Assembly: GCF_003254525.1 (NCBI RefSeq)
Contig: NZ_QFYS01000010.1
Span: 85,058 to 149,057 of the forward strand
DNA length: 64,000 nucleotides
Reading direction: 5' to 3'
DNA from: Phenylobacterium kunshanense
GTDB taxonomy: Bacteria; Pseudomonadota; Alphaproteobacteria; Caulobacterales; Caulobacteraceae
Shown here: positions 52,804-62,900 of the stretch, in pieces
Layout: each line of letters begins with the position of its first letter
How positions within the stretch are numbered: position 1 is the stretch's first letter
Notes under the pieces: generated by a model
Database searches by the model: none
The model's input: the letters and a program-made list of their open reading frames with translations, nothing else
Told to the model about the DNA's origin: nothing
Position numbers and translations under genes: made by a program

Positions 52804-54396
52804 CTAGCTGCCGCCGCGCACGGCGGGGAAACGCGCCATGAAGAGGCGTTCTTCGCGGAAGGGATCGTTCGCCACCGTTGGCGGCGTGTCGAACAGCATC
52901 ACGGGCCGGGTCGCGACGTCATAGGTGGGCCATCTCGGCAGGCCCGCGTGGTTTGGGTCGCCCTTGCGTGCGAAGGCCAGCCAGGCGTTGGCCATGGCCT
53001 CGGTCATCGCCCGCGTCTGCGCCGTCTCGGGTCCGGTCAGGTGCGGCGCGCGCGCGACGTTGTCGAACATGAAGGGCAGGTCGATCGTGTGTTCGGAGAA
53101 CCGCCGGCCGCCCTGCACGGGCGAGCGCCAGGTGACCTGGTAGACCCAAGTGGGATTGGCGGCGCCGTTCTGCGCGTGGCGCTGCTCGGCCATCGTCGTG
53201 GCGTTGGTGATGTAGGCGCGCCAGGACGCGATCTTGAAGAACATCTCCGCCGTCGAGCCCGAGGGGGTCGAGGCCCGGAAGATACGCACCGCCTCGTCTG
53301 CCGCCTCGGGAGGGATCGTCGTCGCCAGCCGCGCCTTCAGCGCCGCCTCGTCCATGGCGAAGATCGCGGGGTCGCGGCCCAGCTGGTTCGACAGCTCCGT
53401 CTGCGTCGTCCCCAGCATCAGGGGAACCTTCGCGGTCTGCCTCGGCGCGTTGGGCAGCCAGGGATCGGCCTTGAAGGACACCCCGTCGATCACCGGCTCG
53501 AACCGATACCCGGCGGCGGCGATGACCCGGCGCTGCGTCGCGCCGAGCAGCTCGTGGGGGACCGACTGCAGCTTCCGCGCATCCGCCGGCGCGATGTCCA
53601 GCTCCTTCAGTAACGCAGAGGTCAGGGCCCGCGCCTGCTCCGGCGTATGGACCCGCAGGTGCGATCCGGACTGAACGATTCCCTTGTGGAAGAGGCCGTT
53701 GGCTTCGGCGCCCGCGTAGCAGACGCTGACCTTCCGCCCACCGCCAGACTGCCCATAGATGGTGACGTTGCCCGGATCGCCGCCGAAGGCCGCTATGTTC
53801 TCCCGCACCCACCTCATCGCCGCGACGAGGTCGAGATAGCCGACGTTTCCGGACTGCACGAACTCCGCGCCCAGGTAGTCGGACAGGTCGCAGAAGCCGC
53901 AGACGTTCAGGCGGTGATTGATCGTCACGACCACCACGTCGCCGCGCCTGGCCATGTTGCTGCCGTCATAGAGCCCGCTGGCCCCCGTCCCCGCCTCGAA
54001 CCCGCCGCCGTGGAACCACAGCATGACCGGCCAGCGCGCCGCGCGGCTCGCCCCCGGCGTCCACACGTTGATGCGCAGGCAATCCTCGCTGATCGGCCCC
54101 GGCGTGGTCAGGATCGTCCGCGGCTGGGGAGCCTGGTCCCCGAAGTCGAAGGCGTCGCGCACGCCGGCGAACTTTTCGGGCGGCCGCGGGGGCATGAACC
54201 GGCCGGGCCCGGCGGTGTCGGCCCCATAGCGCATGCCCCTGAAGACCTCGACGCCGTTCTCCAGCCGGCCGCGATAGCGTCCCTCGGAGGTCTCGACGAC
54301 CCGGCCCTCGACGCCCTGCGCCCGCGCACCCCCGGCGGCCAGCAGCATCGCCGCAGCGCCAACCAGGCCGCGGCGCGACAGTCTCCGCTCAAACAT
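52804..54396 (-). CDS. Exported carboxylesterase, type B (paralogue 2)
   Basis: A 530-residue esterase with a Tat-like leader ([19 protein letters not shown]). [20 protein letters not shown] is the oxyanion region and [12 protein letters not shown] the nucleophile elbow. Both copies replace the canonical GESAGG of type B esterases with GQSGGG, keeping the serine. They are clearly homologous, including [13 protein letters not shown] here and [13 protein letters not shown] in copy 1, so a tandem duplication is likely. It is first in transcription order; a 221-base gap separates it from the divergent pgsA gene. Confidence 0.87.
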   Translation of the reverse strand: MFERRLSRRGLVGAAAMLLAAGGARAQGVEGRVVETSEGRYRGRLENGVEVFRGMRYGADTAGPGRFMPPRPPEKFAGVRDAFDFGDQAPQPRTILTTPGPISEDCLRINVWTPGASRAARWPVMLWFHGGGFEAGTGASGLYDGSNMARRGDVVVVTINHRLNVCGFCDLSDYLGAEFVQSGNVGYLDLVAAMRWVRENIAAFGGDPGNVTIYGQSGGGRKVSVCYAGAEANGLFHKGIVQSGSHLRVHTPEQARALTSALLKELDIAPADARKLQSVPHELLGATQRRVIAAAGYRFEPVIDGVSFKADPWLPNAPRQTAKVPLMLGTTQTELSNQLGRDPAIFAMDEAALKARLATTIPPEAADEAVRIFRASTPSGSTAEMFFKIASWRAYITNATTMAEQRHAQNGAANPTWVYQVTWRSPVQGGRRFSEHTIDLPFMFDNVARAPHLTGPETAQTRAMTEAMANAWLAFARKGDPNHAGLPRWPTYDVATRPVMLFDTPPTVANDPFREERLFMARFPAVRGGS

Positions 54397-54617
54397 CTCG
54401 TTGCGCCCCGCCCCAATGCCTCGCTACGTCAATCGTACCGATTTTTCGAAACGCGGCAATAGTTGGTCCGGTATGGCGGCGGAGCGCCATTGCGCGGGTG
54501 TGACCGGCCGCGGCAGCCCCTTGCCTCGATCACGCCTTCCGCGCCCTCCAGGCTGTAACATCGGCGCGAACCGGCTAAGCTCGGAACGAAGCTGAACCCT
54601 GGACGCTCCTCCCTGAC

Positions 54618-55247
54618 ATGAAGTCGCTGCCCAACATCCTCACCGGCTCCCGCCTCGTGATGGCCCTGTTCATGTTCGTCGCCTTCGCGGCGGCGTCTGG
54701 AGCCGTGCCCTATTTCTCCGGCCGGCTGGAGCCTGACGCCCAGTTCGCGCTGCAGCGGTGGGCGGTCTACGCCTTCGTCCTGGCGGCAGTGACCGATTTC
54801 TTCGACGGCTGGCTGGCGCGCAAGCTGGACGCGGTCAGCGTCTGGGGCGCCATCCTCGATCCCATCGGCGACAAGGTGCTGGTCTGCGGCGCCATCCTCG
54901 GCCTGATGTCGCTGGGGCCCCAGCCGATGGTCGTCCTGCCGGCCGGCCTCATCCTGTTCCGCGAGTTCACGGTCAGCGCCCTGCGCGAGGTCGGCGCCGG
55001 CCGGGGCGTGAAGCTGCCCGTCACCCTGCTCGCCAAATGGAAGACCACGCTCCAGCTCACCGCCCTGGCGATGGAGCTGGTGGTGGCCGCCTGGGGCGCC
55101 TTCAGCCTCCCCGACGGCACGGCCTTCCGCGCCGGCTTCGAGGTCGCGGCCCACACCCTCTTCTGGATCGCGGCCGTGGTGACACTGATCACCGGCTTCC
55201 AGTACTGGGAACAGACCCGCAAGACCCTGGCCGCCCAGGAAGGCTGA
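54618..55247 (+). CDS. pgsA: CDP-diacylglycerol--glycerol-3-phosphate 3-phosphatidyltransferase
   Basis: Membrane enzyme starting phosphatidylglycerol synthesis. The 209-residue protein begins MKSLPNILTGSRLVMALFMF and carries the CDP-alcohol phosphotransferase signature DFFDGWLARKLDAVSVWGAILDPIGDK (DG-x2-AR-x8-G-x3-D-x3-D), with five or so TM helices. Two other genes (plsC at 19 kb and this one) supply membrane lipid steps in the window but are not linked. It is convergent with sdaA. Confidence 0.92.
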   Translation: MKSLPNILTGSRLVMALFMFVAFAAASGAVPYFSGRLEPDAQFALQRWAVYAFVLAAVTDFFDGWLARKLDAVSVWGAILDPIGDKVLVCGAILGLMSLGPQPMVVLPAGLILFREFTVSALREVGAGRGVKLPVTLLAKWKTTLQLTALAMELVVAAWGAFSLPDGTAFRAGFEVAAHTLFWIAAVVTLITGFQYWEQTRKTLAAQEG

Positions 55248-55253
55248 GCCTCC

Positions 55254-56624
55254 TCAGCACTCCGCCAGGTTCACCGCCAGGCCGCCCAGCGAGGTCTCCT
55301 TGTAGATCGCGCTCATGTCCTCGCCGGTGCGCTTCATGGTGGCGATCACCTTGTCCAGGCTGACCGAGTGCTGGCCGTCGCCCAGCATGGCGAGACGGGC
55401 GGCGTCGATGGCCTTCACCGCGCCCATGGCGTTCCGCTCGATGCAGGGAATCTGCACCAGGCCGCCGATCGGGTCGCAAGTCAGGCCCAGGTTGTGCTCC
55501 ATGGCGATCTCGGCGGCGTTCTCGATCTGGGCGTTGGTGGCCCCCAGCGCGGCGGCCAGGCCCGCGGCGGCCATGGAGCAGGCCACCCCCACCTCGCCCT
55601 GACACCCCACCTCCGCGCCCGAGATCGAGGCGTTGGTCTTGTAGAGCGCGCCGATCGCCCCCGCCGTCAGCAGGAAGGTGCGCCGCCCCTCGGGCGTGCC
55701 CCGATGGAAACGGTCGTAGTAGCGCAGCACCGCCGGCAGCAGGCCCGCCGCGCCGTTGGTCGGCGCCGTCACCACCCGGCCGCCGGCGGCGTTCTCCTCG
55801 TTCACCGCCAGGGCCCAGAGGTTCACCCAGTCCAGCGCCGCCAGCGGGTCGGCGATGCGCCGGTCCGCGTCCTCCACCAGGCTCTTCCAGATGCCGTGCG
55901 CCCGGCGCTGGACCTTCAGGCCGCCGGGCAGCACGCCCTCGGCGCGCATCCCGCGATCGATGCAGGCGAACATGGCGGCGGCGATCTCGTCCAGGCCCGC
56001 CGCGATCTCAGCTTCGCCGCGCACCGCCCGCTCATTGGCCGCCATCAGCGCCGCGATGGTCAGGCCGGCGCGCTCGGCCTGCTCCAGCAGCTCGGCCCCG
56101 GACTCGAACGGATAGGGCGCCGGCATGGCGCGCTCCGGCGGCGTGTTCCGGGCGATCTCACCCTCGTCGCGCACGAAGCCGCCGCCGATCGAGAAATAGA
56201 CCCGCTCGGCCAGCAGTCCTCCGCGGTCGTCGAAGGCGCTGAAGCGCAGGGCGTTGGGATGCTCGGGCAGGCGCGTGCGCCCCTCCCAGACGATGTCCCG
56301 CGCCTCGTCGAAGGCGATCTCGTGCGCGCCGGCCAGCGCCAGCCGCCCGGATGCGCGGGCCTGGGCCACCACCGCGTCGGCCGCGTCGGGATCCAGCGTC
56401 CGCGGCGCGAACCCGGCCAGACCCAGGATCACCGCCCTGTCGGTGGCGTGCCCGCGCCCGGTGAGCGCCAGCGAGGCGTAGAGCGTGGTCTCCACCCGCG
56501 CGACCCGGGCCAGCCCCTCGCCCAATCGCCCCAGGAACCGTCCCGCCGCCGTCATCGGCCCCATGGTGTGCGAGCTGGACGGCCCGACGCCCAGCTTGAA
56601 GAGGTCGAAGACGCTGACGTTCAT
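55254..56624 (-). CDS. sdaA: L-serine ammonia-lyase (iron-sulfur type)
   Basis: Converts L-serine to pyruvate and ammonia with a [4Fe-4S] cluster. The 456-residue single chain contains both the beta (N-terminal: [18 protein letters not shown]) and alpha (C-terminal) domains. Cluster cysteines are in [16 protein letters not shown] and [18 protein letters not shown]. The product ends NLAEC. Seven bases separate it from the convergent pgsA gene. Its promoter must lie in the 136-base gap to the next plus-strand gene. Confidence 0.93.
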   Translation of the reverse strand: MNVSVFDLFKLGVGPSSSHTMGPMTAAGRFLGRLGEGLARVARVETTLYASLALTGRGHATDRAVILGLAGFAPRTLDPDAADAVVAQARASGRLALAGAHEIAFDEARDIVWEGRTRLPEHPNALRFSAFDDRGGLLAERVYFSIGGGFVRDEGEIARNTPPERAMPAPYPFESGAELLEQAERAGLTIAALMAANERAVRGEAEIAAGLDEIAAAMFACIDRGMRAEGVLPGGLKVQRRAHGIWKSLVEDADRRIADPLAALDWVNLWALAVNEENAAGGRVVTAPTNGAAGLLPAVLRYYDRFHRGTPEGRRTFLLTAGAIGALYKTNASISGAEVGCQGEVGVACSMAAAGLAAALGATNAQIENAAEIAMEHNLGLTCDPIGGLVQIPCIERNAMGAVKAIDAARLAMLGDGQHSVSLDKVIATMKRTGEDMSAIYKETSLGGLAVNLAEC

Positions 56625-56760
56625 AGGCCGTGTGTGGACGGGTCCTTCGCGCGGTTCAAGGGCGGCGGGGATTGACCCAGATCAACCTGCGGTACGCGCA
56701 TGGGAGATAAGAATTCAGTTGTGCTCCGGCGAACACGGGGAGGGCAGCGTGGAGACCAGC

Positions 56761-57645
56761 ATGTCTATGGCGCGCAATGCACTGTTCGCCACCTGTGCGG
56801 CGTTGCTCGTGGTCGCCAGCCCGGCTTGGGCAGAGCCCCCGCCTCCACCGCAGCCGCCGCCCTTGCAGGCCTCAGAGACCTTCACGAACTTCGGTCAGCT
56901 CGACCAGTCGGATACGACCTGCAACTCGAACGGCTGTGGCGCCACCGCGCTCGTCAACGGCCTATGGTTCCTGCAGCAGCAGTATCCAAAGATCTTTGGG
57001 ACCAGCCTCATCCCGCCGACCAAGCCAGGCGACGACATGGCCAACATGGCCGCCGTCGCCAACAAGCTCGCGGGCGCCGACTACATGAACACCCAGGACG
57101 CCACAGAGATCTCCTACTTCATCTACGGCAAGGACAAGTACCTCAACGAGGTCGCCAAGGGAAAAATCAAGATCGCCGTTCAGACTCAGGAACCGTGGAG
57201 CGGCCCGCCAGGAGCCGCGCCGTCCTATGTTCAGAACGTAGCGCCGACACCGATGTTCTTGCTGAAGGAATTGAAGAGCAACGAGGCCGTCGAGGTGCTG
57301 CTAGCCTACAAGGGGGGTGGCGGACACTACATCACCCTGACCGGCATCGACTATCAGCCCACGGCGAACGGCGGATCCGGCACATTGAGTTTCGTCGATC
57401 CGAGCCACCCGACCCTTCCGAACCGGGGGCCGAGCCAGCTCACGATCTACCAGAGCACAAAGGACGGGGTGATCTCCGGCGTCTACAAGCCGTTCGACAC
57501 CACCGAATCGCACGAGTTCGACATCACCTTCGCCGCGGGCCAGTCTCCTACCCCAGAGCCCGCGACCTGGGCCCTGATGCTGGCGGGCTTCGGCGCGGTT
57601 GGCGTAACCTTGCGGCGGCGGGCTCGGATCAGCTCACCGGCGTGA
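56761..57645 (+). CDS. PEP-CTERM protein with a cysteine-peptidase-like domain
   Basis: A 294-residue exported protein: signal peptide (about residues 1-24, AWAE), a Pro-rich spacer, then a papain/C39-like fold. Candidate catalytic residues are Cys59 (NSNGCGATALVNGL), His189 (GGGGHYITLTG) and Asp213 (SFVDPSHP), the C-H-D order of C39-like proteases. It ends with PEPATWALMLAGFGAVGVTLRRRAR, a PEPxxWA-CTERM exosortase signal. ATG 56761 (or 56767) follows GGAG at about eight bases; GTG 56749 is another option. No exosortase is in the window. The peptidase assignment is by motif; the substrate is unknown. Confidence 0.8.
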   Translation: MSMARNALFATCAALLVVASPAWAEPPPPPQPPPLQASETFTNFGQLDQSDTTCNSNGCGATALVNGLWFLQQQYPKIFGTSLIPPTKPGDDMANMAAVANKLAGADYMNTQDATEISYFIYGKDKYLNEVAKGKIKIAVQTQEPWSGPPGAAPSYVQNVAPTPMFLLKELKSNEAVEVLLAYKGGGGHYITLTGIDYQPTANGGSGTLSFVDPSHPTLPNRGPSQLTIYQSTKDGVISGVYKPFDTTESHEFDITFAAGQSPTPEPATWALMLAGFGAVGVTLRRRARISSPA

Positions 57646-57649
57646 CCGT

Positions 57650-58270
57650 TCAGCCCGGCGCCTTCTCGAAGGCGGCCGTGATCTCCAGGCTCACCTCGTC
57701 GGAGACGGCTGGGACCGCATAGCCGAGGCCGAACTCGCTGCGCTTCAGCTTCGCGGTCGCCGAGAACCCAACGGTCTCGGCCTTCGACATCGGATTGGGG
57801 CCGGCCCCATAGAGGCGGGCGTCCAGCACCACCGGCCGGGTCACGCCGCGCAGGGTCAGGTCGCCCTTGATCGCGGCCTTGTCGCCGGTGACGGTCACGC
57901 TGCGCGACACGAAGCGGGCGGTGGGGAACTTGGCGGTGTCGAACAGGTCGGCGGTCGCCAGGTGCCCGGCGAACTGGGACGAGGTCACCGTCAGGCCCGA
58001 CAACGGAATGTCGATCTGCACGCTTGCCGCCTCCGGCCGGGCGGGGTCGAGCCGCAGCTCGCCGCTCATCTGGCCGACCATCCCGTAGAGCCGCGACAGG
58101 CCCAGGTGGTCCACCGACCACAGCACCTGCGTGTGGTTCGGATCGACCTTGTAGGTCCCGGCCTGGATCGACCGGACCGCAGCCGGCGCGGCGGCGGGCG
58201 CCTGGGCGGCGGCGGAGGTGGCGACGAGGCCCAGGGCGATGGCGGCGGCGGCGAGCGTGGACGTGCGCAA
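57650..58270 (-). CDS. YceI-family protein
   Basis: A 206-residue secreted protein: signal peptide to about residue 23, then the YceI lipocalin-like beta barrel (YKVDPNHTQVLWSVDHLGLSRLYG, FAGHLATADLFDTAKFPTARFVS, LTLRGVTRPVVLDARLYG). The family binds isoprenoid or amphiphilic molecules in the periplasm. It is convergent with the PEP-CTERM gene after a four-base gap. Confidence 0.9.
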   Translation of the reverse strand: MRTSTLAAAAIALGLVATSAAAQAPAAAPAAVRSIQAGTYKVDPNHTQVLWSVDHLGLSRLYGMVGQMSGELRLDPARPEAASVQIDIPLSGLTVTSSQFAGHLATADLFDTAKFPTARFVSRSVTVTGDKAAIKGDLTLRGVTRPVVLDARLYGAGPNPMSKAETVGFSATAKLKRSEFGLGYAVPAVSDEVSLEITAAFEKAPG

Positions 58271-58425
58271 GGAATGGACTCCAGGATGGCGGCGGGTCAG
58301 GCCTCGTCAGCTAAGCCCCCGCGTCGGCCCGCGGAAGCGCCGATCCCGAAATAGACTCCTGCCGGGGTGGAATGATCCCCAGCGTCGGCGTCGACGAGCG
58401 AAACAAGACACGACTTTGGAAGGGC

Positions 58426-59322
58426 TCAGCTCATCGGGTTCGGCGGAGGCGCAGCCTCCGGCAGCGGGATCCACTCGTCGTGGTCGGCGTCGGGCAGCTT
58501 CATGCGGCCGGCGCGCCAGTCCGCCTTGGCCTGCTCGATGCGGTCCTTCGACGAGGAGACGAAGTTCCATTCGATGAAGCGCGGCCCGACCGGCTCGCCG
58601 CCCAGCAGCATGACTATGGCGTCGGTGACGGCGGTGAAGACGACGGTGTCGCCCGGCGCGAACACCAGCATCTGGCCAGCGTGGAATTCGCGGCCGTCCA
58701 CCTCGACGATCCCCTGGGCGACGTAGGCGGCGCGCTCGGGATACTCCGCCGGCAGGTCCGCGCGCCCGCCGGCCTTCAGCCGCCAGTGGCAATAGACCAT
58801 GGGCGAATGGGTCTTCACGGCGGCCTCGGCGCCCCAGCCCTTGCCCGCGACCAGCCGCGCCCAGAGCTTGCCGTCGGGGCTCTCGTAGGTAGGCAGGTCG
58901 TTCGGCCCGTGGTGGGCGAAGGCCGGGTCGGTCTCCTCCAGCTCGGCCGGCAGGGCGACCCAGGCCTGGATGCCGTGCATCGTGCCGCCGCCCGACCGCA
59001 GGGTCTCGAAGCGCTCGGAGTGGGTGATGCCGCTGCCGGCGGTCATCCAGTTGACCTCGCCCGGCCGGATCGGCTGCGTCGCGCCGACGCTGTCGCGGTG
59101 GGTGATCTCGCCCTCGAACAGGTAGGTGACCGTCGAGATGCCGATGTGGGGGTGCGGGCGCACGTCGACGCTGCGCGGGAAGCCGGCCTGGAATTCGGCC
59201 GGCCCCATGTGGTCGAAGAACACGAAGGGCCCGATCATGCGCCGCTTCGCAAACGGCAGCACCCGCCCGACCTCGAAGCCCCCCAGATCCTTGCGCCGCT
59301 GGTCGATGACGAGGTCGATCAT
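58426..59322 (-). CDS. Pirin family protein
   Basis: A 298-residue bicupin. KRRMIGPFVFFDHMGPAEF and the iron-ligand histidines of VRPHPHIGISTVTYLFEGEITHRDS are the Pirin N-terminal domain, with a second cupin domain from about residue 180. Bacterial pirins include quercetin dioxygenases and regulators of pyruvate dehydrogenase or stress responses; the activity here is unknown. GGGAG is seven bases before the ATG. The gene follows the Lrp gene after 24 bases and is probably co-transcribed with it. Confidence 0.88.
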   Translation of the reverse strand: MIDLVIDQRRKDLGGFEVGRVLPFAKRRMIGPFVFFDHMGPAEFQAGFPRSVDVRPHPHIGISTVTYLFEGEITHRDSVGATQPIRPGEVNWMTAGSGITHSERFETLRSGGGTMHGIQAWVALPAELEETDPAFAHHGPNDLPTYESPDGKLWARLVAGKGWGAEAAVKTHSPMVYCHWRLKAGGRADLPAEYPERAAYVAQGIVEVDGREFHAGQMLVFAPGDTVVFTAVTDAIVMLLGGEPVGPRFIEWNFVSSSKDRIEQAKADWRAGRMKLPDADHDEWIPLPEAAPPPNPMS

Positions 59323-59346
59323 GGGTGGGCTCCCTTGGAGGAGCCC

Positions 59347-59847
59347 CTAGCTTTGCGCGCTCACATAGGGGCTGACCAGACCCAGCGGCGCGGCGGTGGT
59401 GTTCTTCACCGAGCGGATGACGATGCGGCTCTCGATGTTGGAGACCAGCCCCAGCGACAGGATCTTGTCGCGCAGGAAGTCGTCGAAGGCGTGCATGTCG
59501 CGGGTGACGATCCGCAGCTCGTAGTCCGCCGAGCCCGTGACCGTGGCGCACTGCACCACTTCCGGCAGCTTCACGATCACCTGTTCGAAGGCGTCGAGGT
59601 TGTCCTTGGTCGGCAGGCTGAGTTTGACGGTGCAGTAGACCTCGAAACCCAGGCCCAGCCGCTCGCGGTCCAGGATGGTCACCCGGCGCTGGATCACGCC
59701 CGCGTCCTCCAGGCGTTTTATGCGCCGCCAGCACGGACTCGACGACAATCCGACCCGGTCGGCGATCTCCGCCACGGACAAGCCGGCGTCGTGCTGGATC
59801 AAATCAAGGATCTTGGCATCGACGGCGTCGAGGACCTCGGACAACAT
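59347..59847 (-). CDS. Lrp/AsnC family transcriptional regulator
   Basis: A 166-residue regulator with an N-terminal helix-turn-helix (VDAKILDLIQHDAGLSVAEIADRVGLSSSPCWRRIKRLEDAGVI) and a C-terminal amino-acid-sensing RAM domain (VVQCATVTGSADYELRIVT). It is divergent from the indolepyruvate oxidoreductase gene across a 139-base gap and is likely its controller, since Lrp-type proteins commonly regulate amino-acid catabolism next door. The pirin gene follows in the same direction. Confidence 0.92.
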   Translation of the reverse strand: MLSEVLDAVDAKILDLIQHDAGLSVAEIADRVGLSSSPCWRRIKRLEDAGVIQRRVTILDRERLGLGFEVYCTVKLSLPTKDNLDAFEQVIVKLPEVVQCATVTGSADYELRIVTRDMHAFDDFLRDKILSLGLVSNIESRIVIRSVKNTTAAPLGLVSPYVSAQS

Positions 59848-59913
59848 TTCCTCCTGTTATCGACACGAGAGCATAGTGTTCTTGCCCCGGAACCGCTGGC
59901 CGGGGGCATGCTT

Positions 59914-59942
59914 TTGGCAAGCAATTGCGGCGGTCTTATATG
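59914..59942 (+). promoter_or_regulatory. Candidate promoter of the indolepyruvate oxidoreductase gene
   Basis: TTGGCA (59914-59919) and TATATG (59937-59942) are separated by 17 bases, the standard sigma-70-like layout, in the divergent gap with the Lrp gene and 44 bases before the ATG. The surrounding sequence is AT-rich by local standards. Confidence 0.5.
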
Positions 59943-59986
59943 ATCTTGCGTAGCGTTAGGGGAGGCCCGAAAGGATAAAAATTGCG

Positions 59987-62900
59987 ATGCGCCACCAGGA
60001 AGTGACGCTCGACGACAAATTTCTGCTCACAGAAGGCCGGGTCTTCATCACCGGGGTGCAGACGCTCCTCCGGGTGGCAATGGACCAGCGCCGCCTGGAT
60101 AAGGCGGCGGGCCTCAACACGGCGGGATTCATCTCGGGTTACCGCGGCTCGCCCCTGGGCGGTCTCGACCAGCAGGCCGCGCGCGCGGGCAAGTTCCTCA
60201 AGGACGCAGAAGTCGTCTTCAAGGAGGGGCTGAACGAGGACCTGGCGGCCACGGCCGTCTGGGGCAGCCAGCAGGCGAACCTGTTCCCCGGCGCGCGCTA
60301 CGACGGCGTGTTCGGCATGTGGTACGGCAAGGCTCCGGGCGTGGACCGAACCGGCGACGCCTTCAAGCACGCCAATTTCGCCGGGGTCTTCCCCAAGGGC
60401 GGCGTGCTGGCCGTGGCCGGCGACGACCACTCCTGCAAGTCCTCCACCCTGCCCTCGCAGTCGGAATACGCCTTCCAGGACTTCGAGATGCCGGTGCTGT
60501 CGCCGGCCGACGTGCAGGAGGTGCTGGACTACGGCCTGCTGGGCTATGCCCTCAGCCGCTTCTCGGGCCTCTGGGTCGGGCTGATAGCCCTGGCCGACAC
60601 CATGGACTCGGGCGCGACCATCGACGTCTCGCTCTCGCGCCACCAGTTCGTGACGCCCGAGAACTTCCGCATTCCCGCCGGCGGCCTCGGCATCCGCCTG
60701 AAGGACCAGCCGCTCGACAAGGAACGGCGCCTCCGGACCCAGAAGATCCCCGCCGCCCTAGCCTTCGCCCGCGCCAACCGCATCGACCGCGTGATGCTGG
60801 GCGCCGCGCGCCCGCGCCTGGGCATCGTCTGCCAGGGCCAGGCCTACAAGGACGTGATCGAAGCCCTGTCGGCCATGGGGATCACGCCGGCCGAGGCCGC
60901 CGGCCTGGGCGTCGCCATCTACAAGGTCGGGATGCCCTGGCCGCTGGAGCCGACCGGCATCCGCGCCTTCGCCGCCGGCCTCGAGACGCTCATGGTCATC
61001 GAGCACAAGCGGCCGCTGATCGAGACCCAGGCCCGCGCCGCGCTCTACGACCTGCCCGCCCATGCGCGTCCGACGATCATCGGCAAGACCGACGAGAAGG
61101 GCGGCCCGCTGCTGTCCGAGCTCACGTCGCTGTCGGTGGCCGAGATCGCCCTGGCCATCGCCGACCGGCTGCCCGCCGGCGGCCACATGGACCGGGTCTA
61201 CGACTACCTGAACCGCGTCTCGGCCGCCTCCATGGCCGCCGTCACCCTCTCCAGCGACCAGCAACGCAAGCCGTTCTTCTGCTCGGGCTGCCCGCACAAC
61301 ACCTCGACCCGCCTGCCGGAAGGCAGCCGGGCGCTGGCCGGCATCGGCTGCCACTACATGGCCAGCTTCAACGATCCGAACACCGACCTCACCAGCCACA
61401 TGGGCGGTGAGGGCCTGACCTGGGTCGGCGCCGCGCCGTTCACCACCGAGCCGCACGTCTTCGTCAATCTCGGCGACGGCACCTACAACCACTCGGGCTC
61501 GCTCGCGGTCCGCGCCTCGGTCGCGGCGAAGTCCAACATCACCTACAAGCTGCTGTTCAACGACGCGGTGGCCATGACTGGCGGCCAGCGGGCCGAGAGC
61601 GGCTTCACCGTGCCCCAGATCACCCGCCAGCTCGCGGCCGAGGGCGTCGAGAAGGTCGTCATCGTCGCCGCCGAACCCGAGCGGTACCAGGGCGTCACCG
61701 GCCTCGCGCCCGGCGTCGAGGTGTTCCCCCGGACAGACCTGATGAAGGTGCAGCGCGAGCTGCGGCAGGTCCCCGGGACGACGGTCCTCATCTACGACCA
61801 GGTCTGCGCCACCGAGAAGCGCCGCCGGCGCAAGCGCGGCAAGATGGCCGCCGCCCCGATGCGGGTGATGATCAACCCGCTGGTCTGCGAGGGCTGCGGC
61901 GACTGTTCGGCCAAGTCGCACTGCGTGTCGGTCGAGCCACTGAACACCGAGTTCGGCCGAAAGCGAAAGATCAACCAGTCGACCTGCAACCAGGACTACT
62001 CGTGCCTGGACGGCTTCTGCCCATCGTTCGTCACCCTCGAGGGCGCCGAGAACGCCCACCGGGAGAAGTCGCCGGCGCTCACCGCCGACGCGACCCCGCT
62101 GCCCGAGTTTGAGGCGTTGCACGGCGTCCGCAACATCGTCTTCACCGGCGTCGGCGGCACGGGCGTCACCACGGTCGCCTCGATCCTGGCCATGGCCGCC
62201 CACGTGGACGGCCGCGCGGCATCGGTGGTCGACATGACGGGCCTGGCGCAGAAGGGCGGCGCGGTGTTCAGCCACGTGCGGATCGGCGAGACCGAGGCCA
62301 CGATCGTCGGCGGCCGCGTGCCCGCCGCCAGCGCCAACGTCCTGATCGCCTGCGACCTGCTCTCGGCCGCGGGCGCCGACGCCCTGGCGCTCTACGCCAA
62401 GGACCGGACGGTCGCGGTCGGCAACGCCGACTTCGCCCCCACCGCCGACTTCGTGACGGATCGCGACGTACGCTTCGACGCGGACGAACAGGGCCGGCGG
62501 ATCGCGGGTGCGGTGAAGTCCTACGACGCCGCCCCGGCCAGCCACCTGGCCGAGACCAGCCTGGGCGACGCCATCTACGCCAACATGATCATGCTGGGCT
62601 TCGCCTGGCAGAAGGGCGTGGTCCCCGTCTCCAGCCGGGCGCTCTACCGGGCGATCCGCCTGAACGGCGTGGAGGCCGAGGCGAACCTGCAGGCCTTCGA
62701 GCTCGGCCGGAAGGCGGCCTTCGATCCCTCGTTCCGCGGCAAGCGCGAGGACGACGTCCCGACGCCCCAGACCCTGCCGCTGGACGAGCTGATCGCCCAT
62801 CGCGTGAAGGAGCTGACCGCCTACCAGGACGCCGCCTATGCGAGCCGCTACCTGGCGCAGGTGGAGAAGGTCCGCGCGGCCGAGGCGCCGCTGGGCTCCG

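Noticed and set aside
54647..55363. Alternative plus-strand frames through the pgsA gene
   Set aside because: Shifted frames of pgsA with Arg/Pro-rich, low-information translations.
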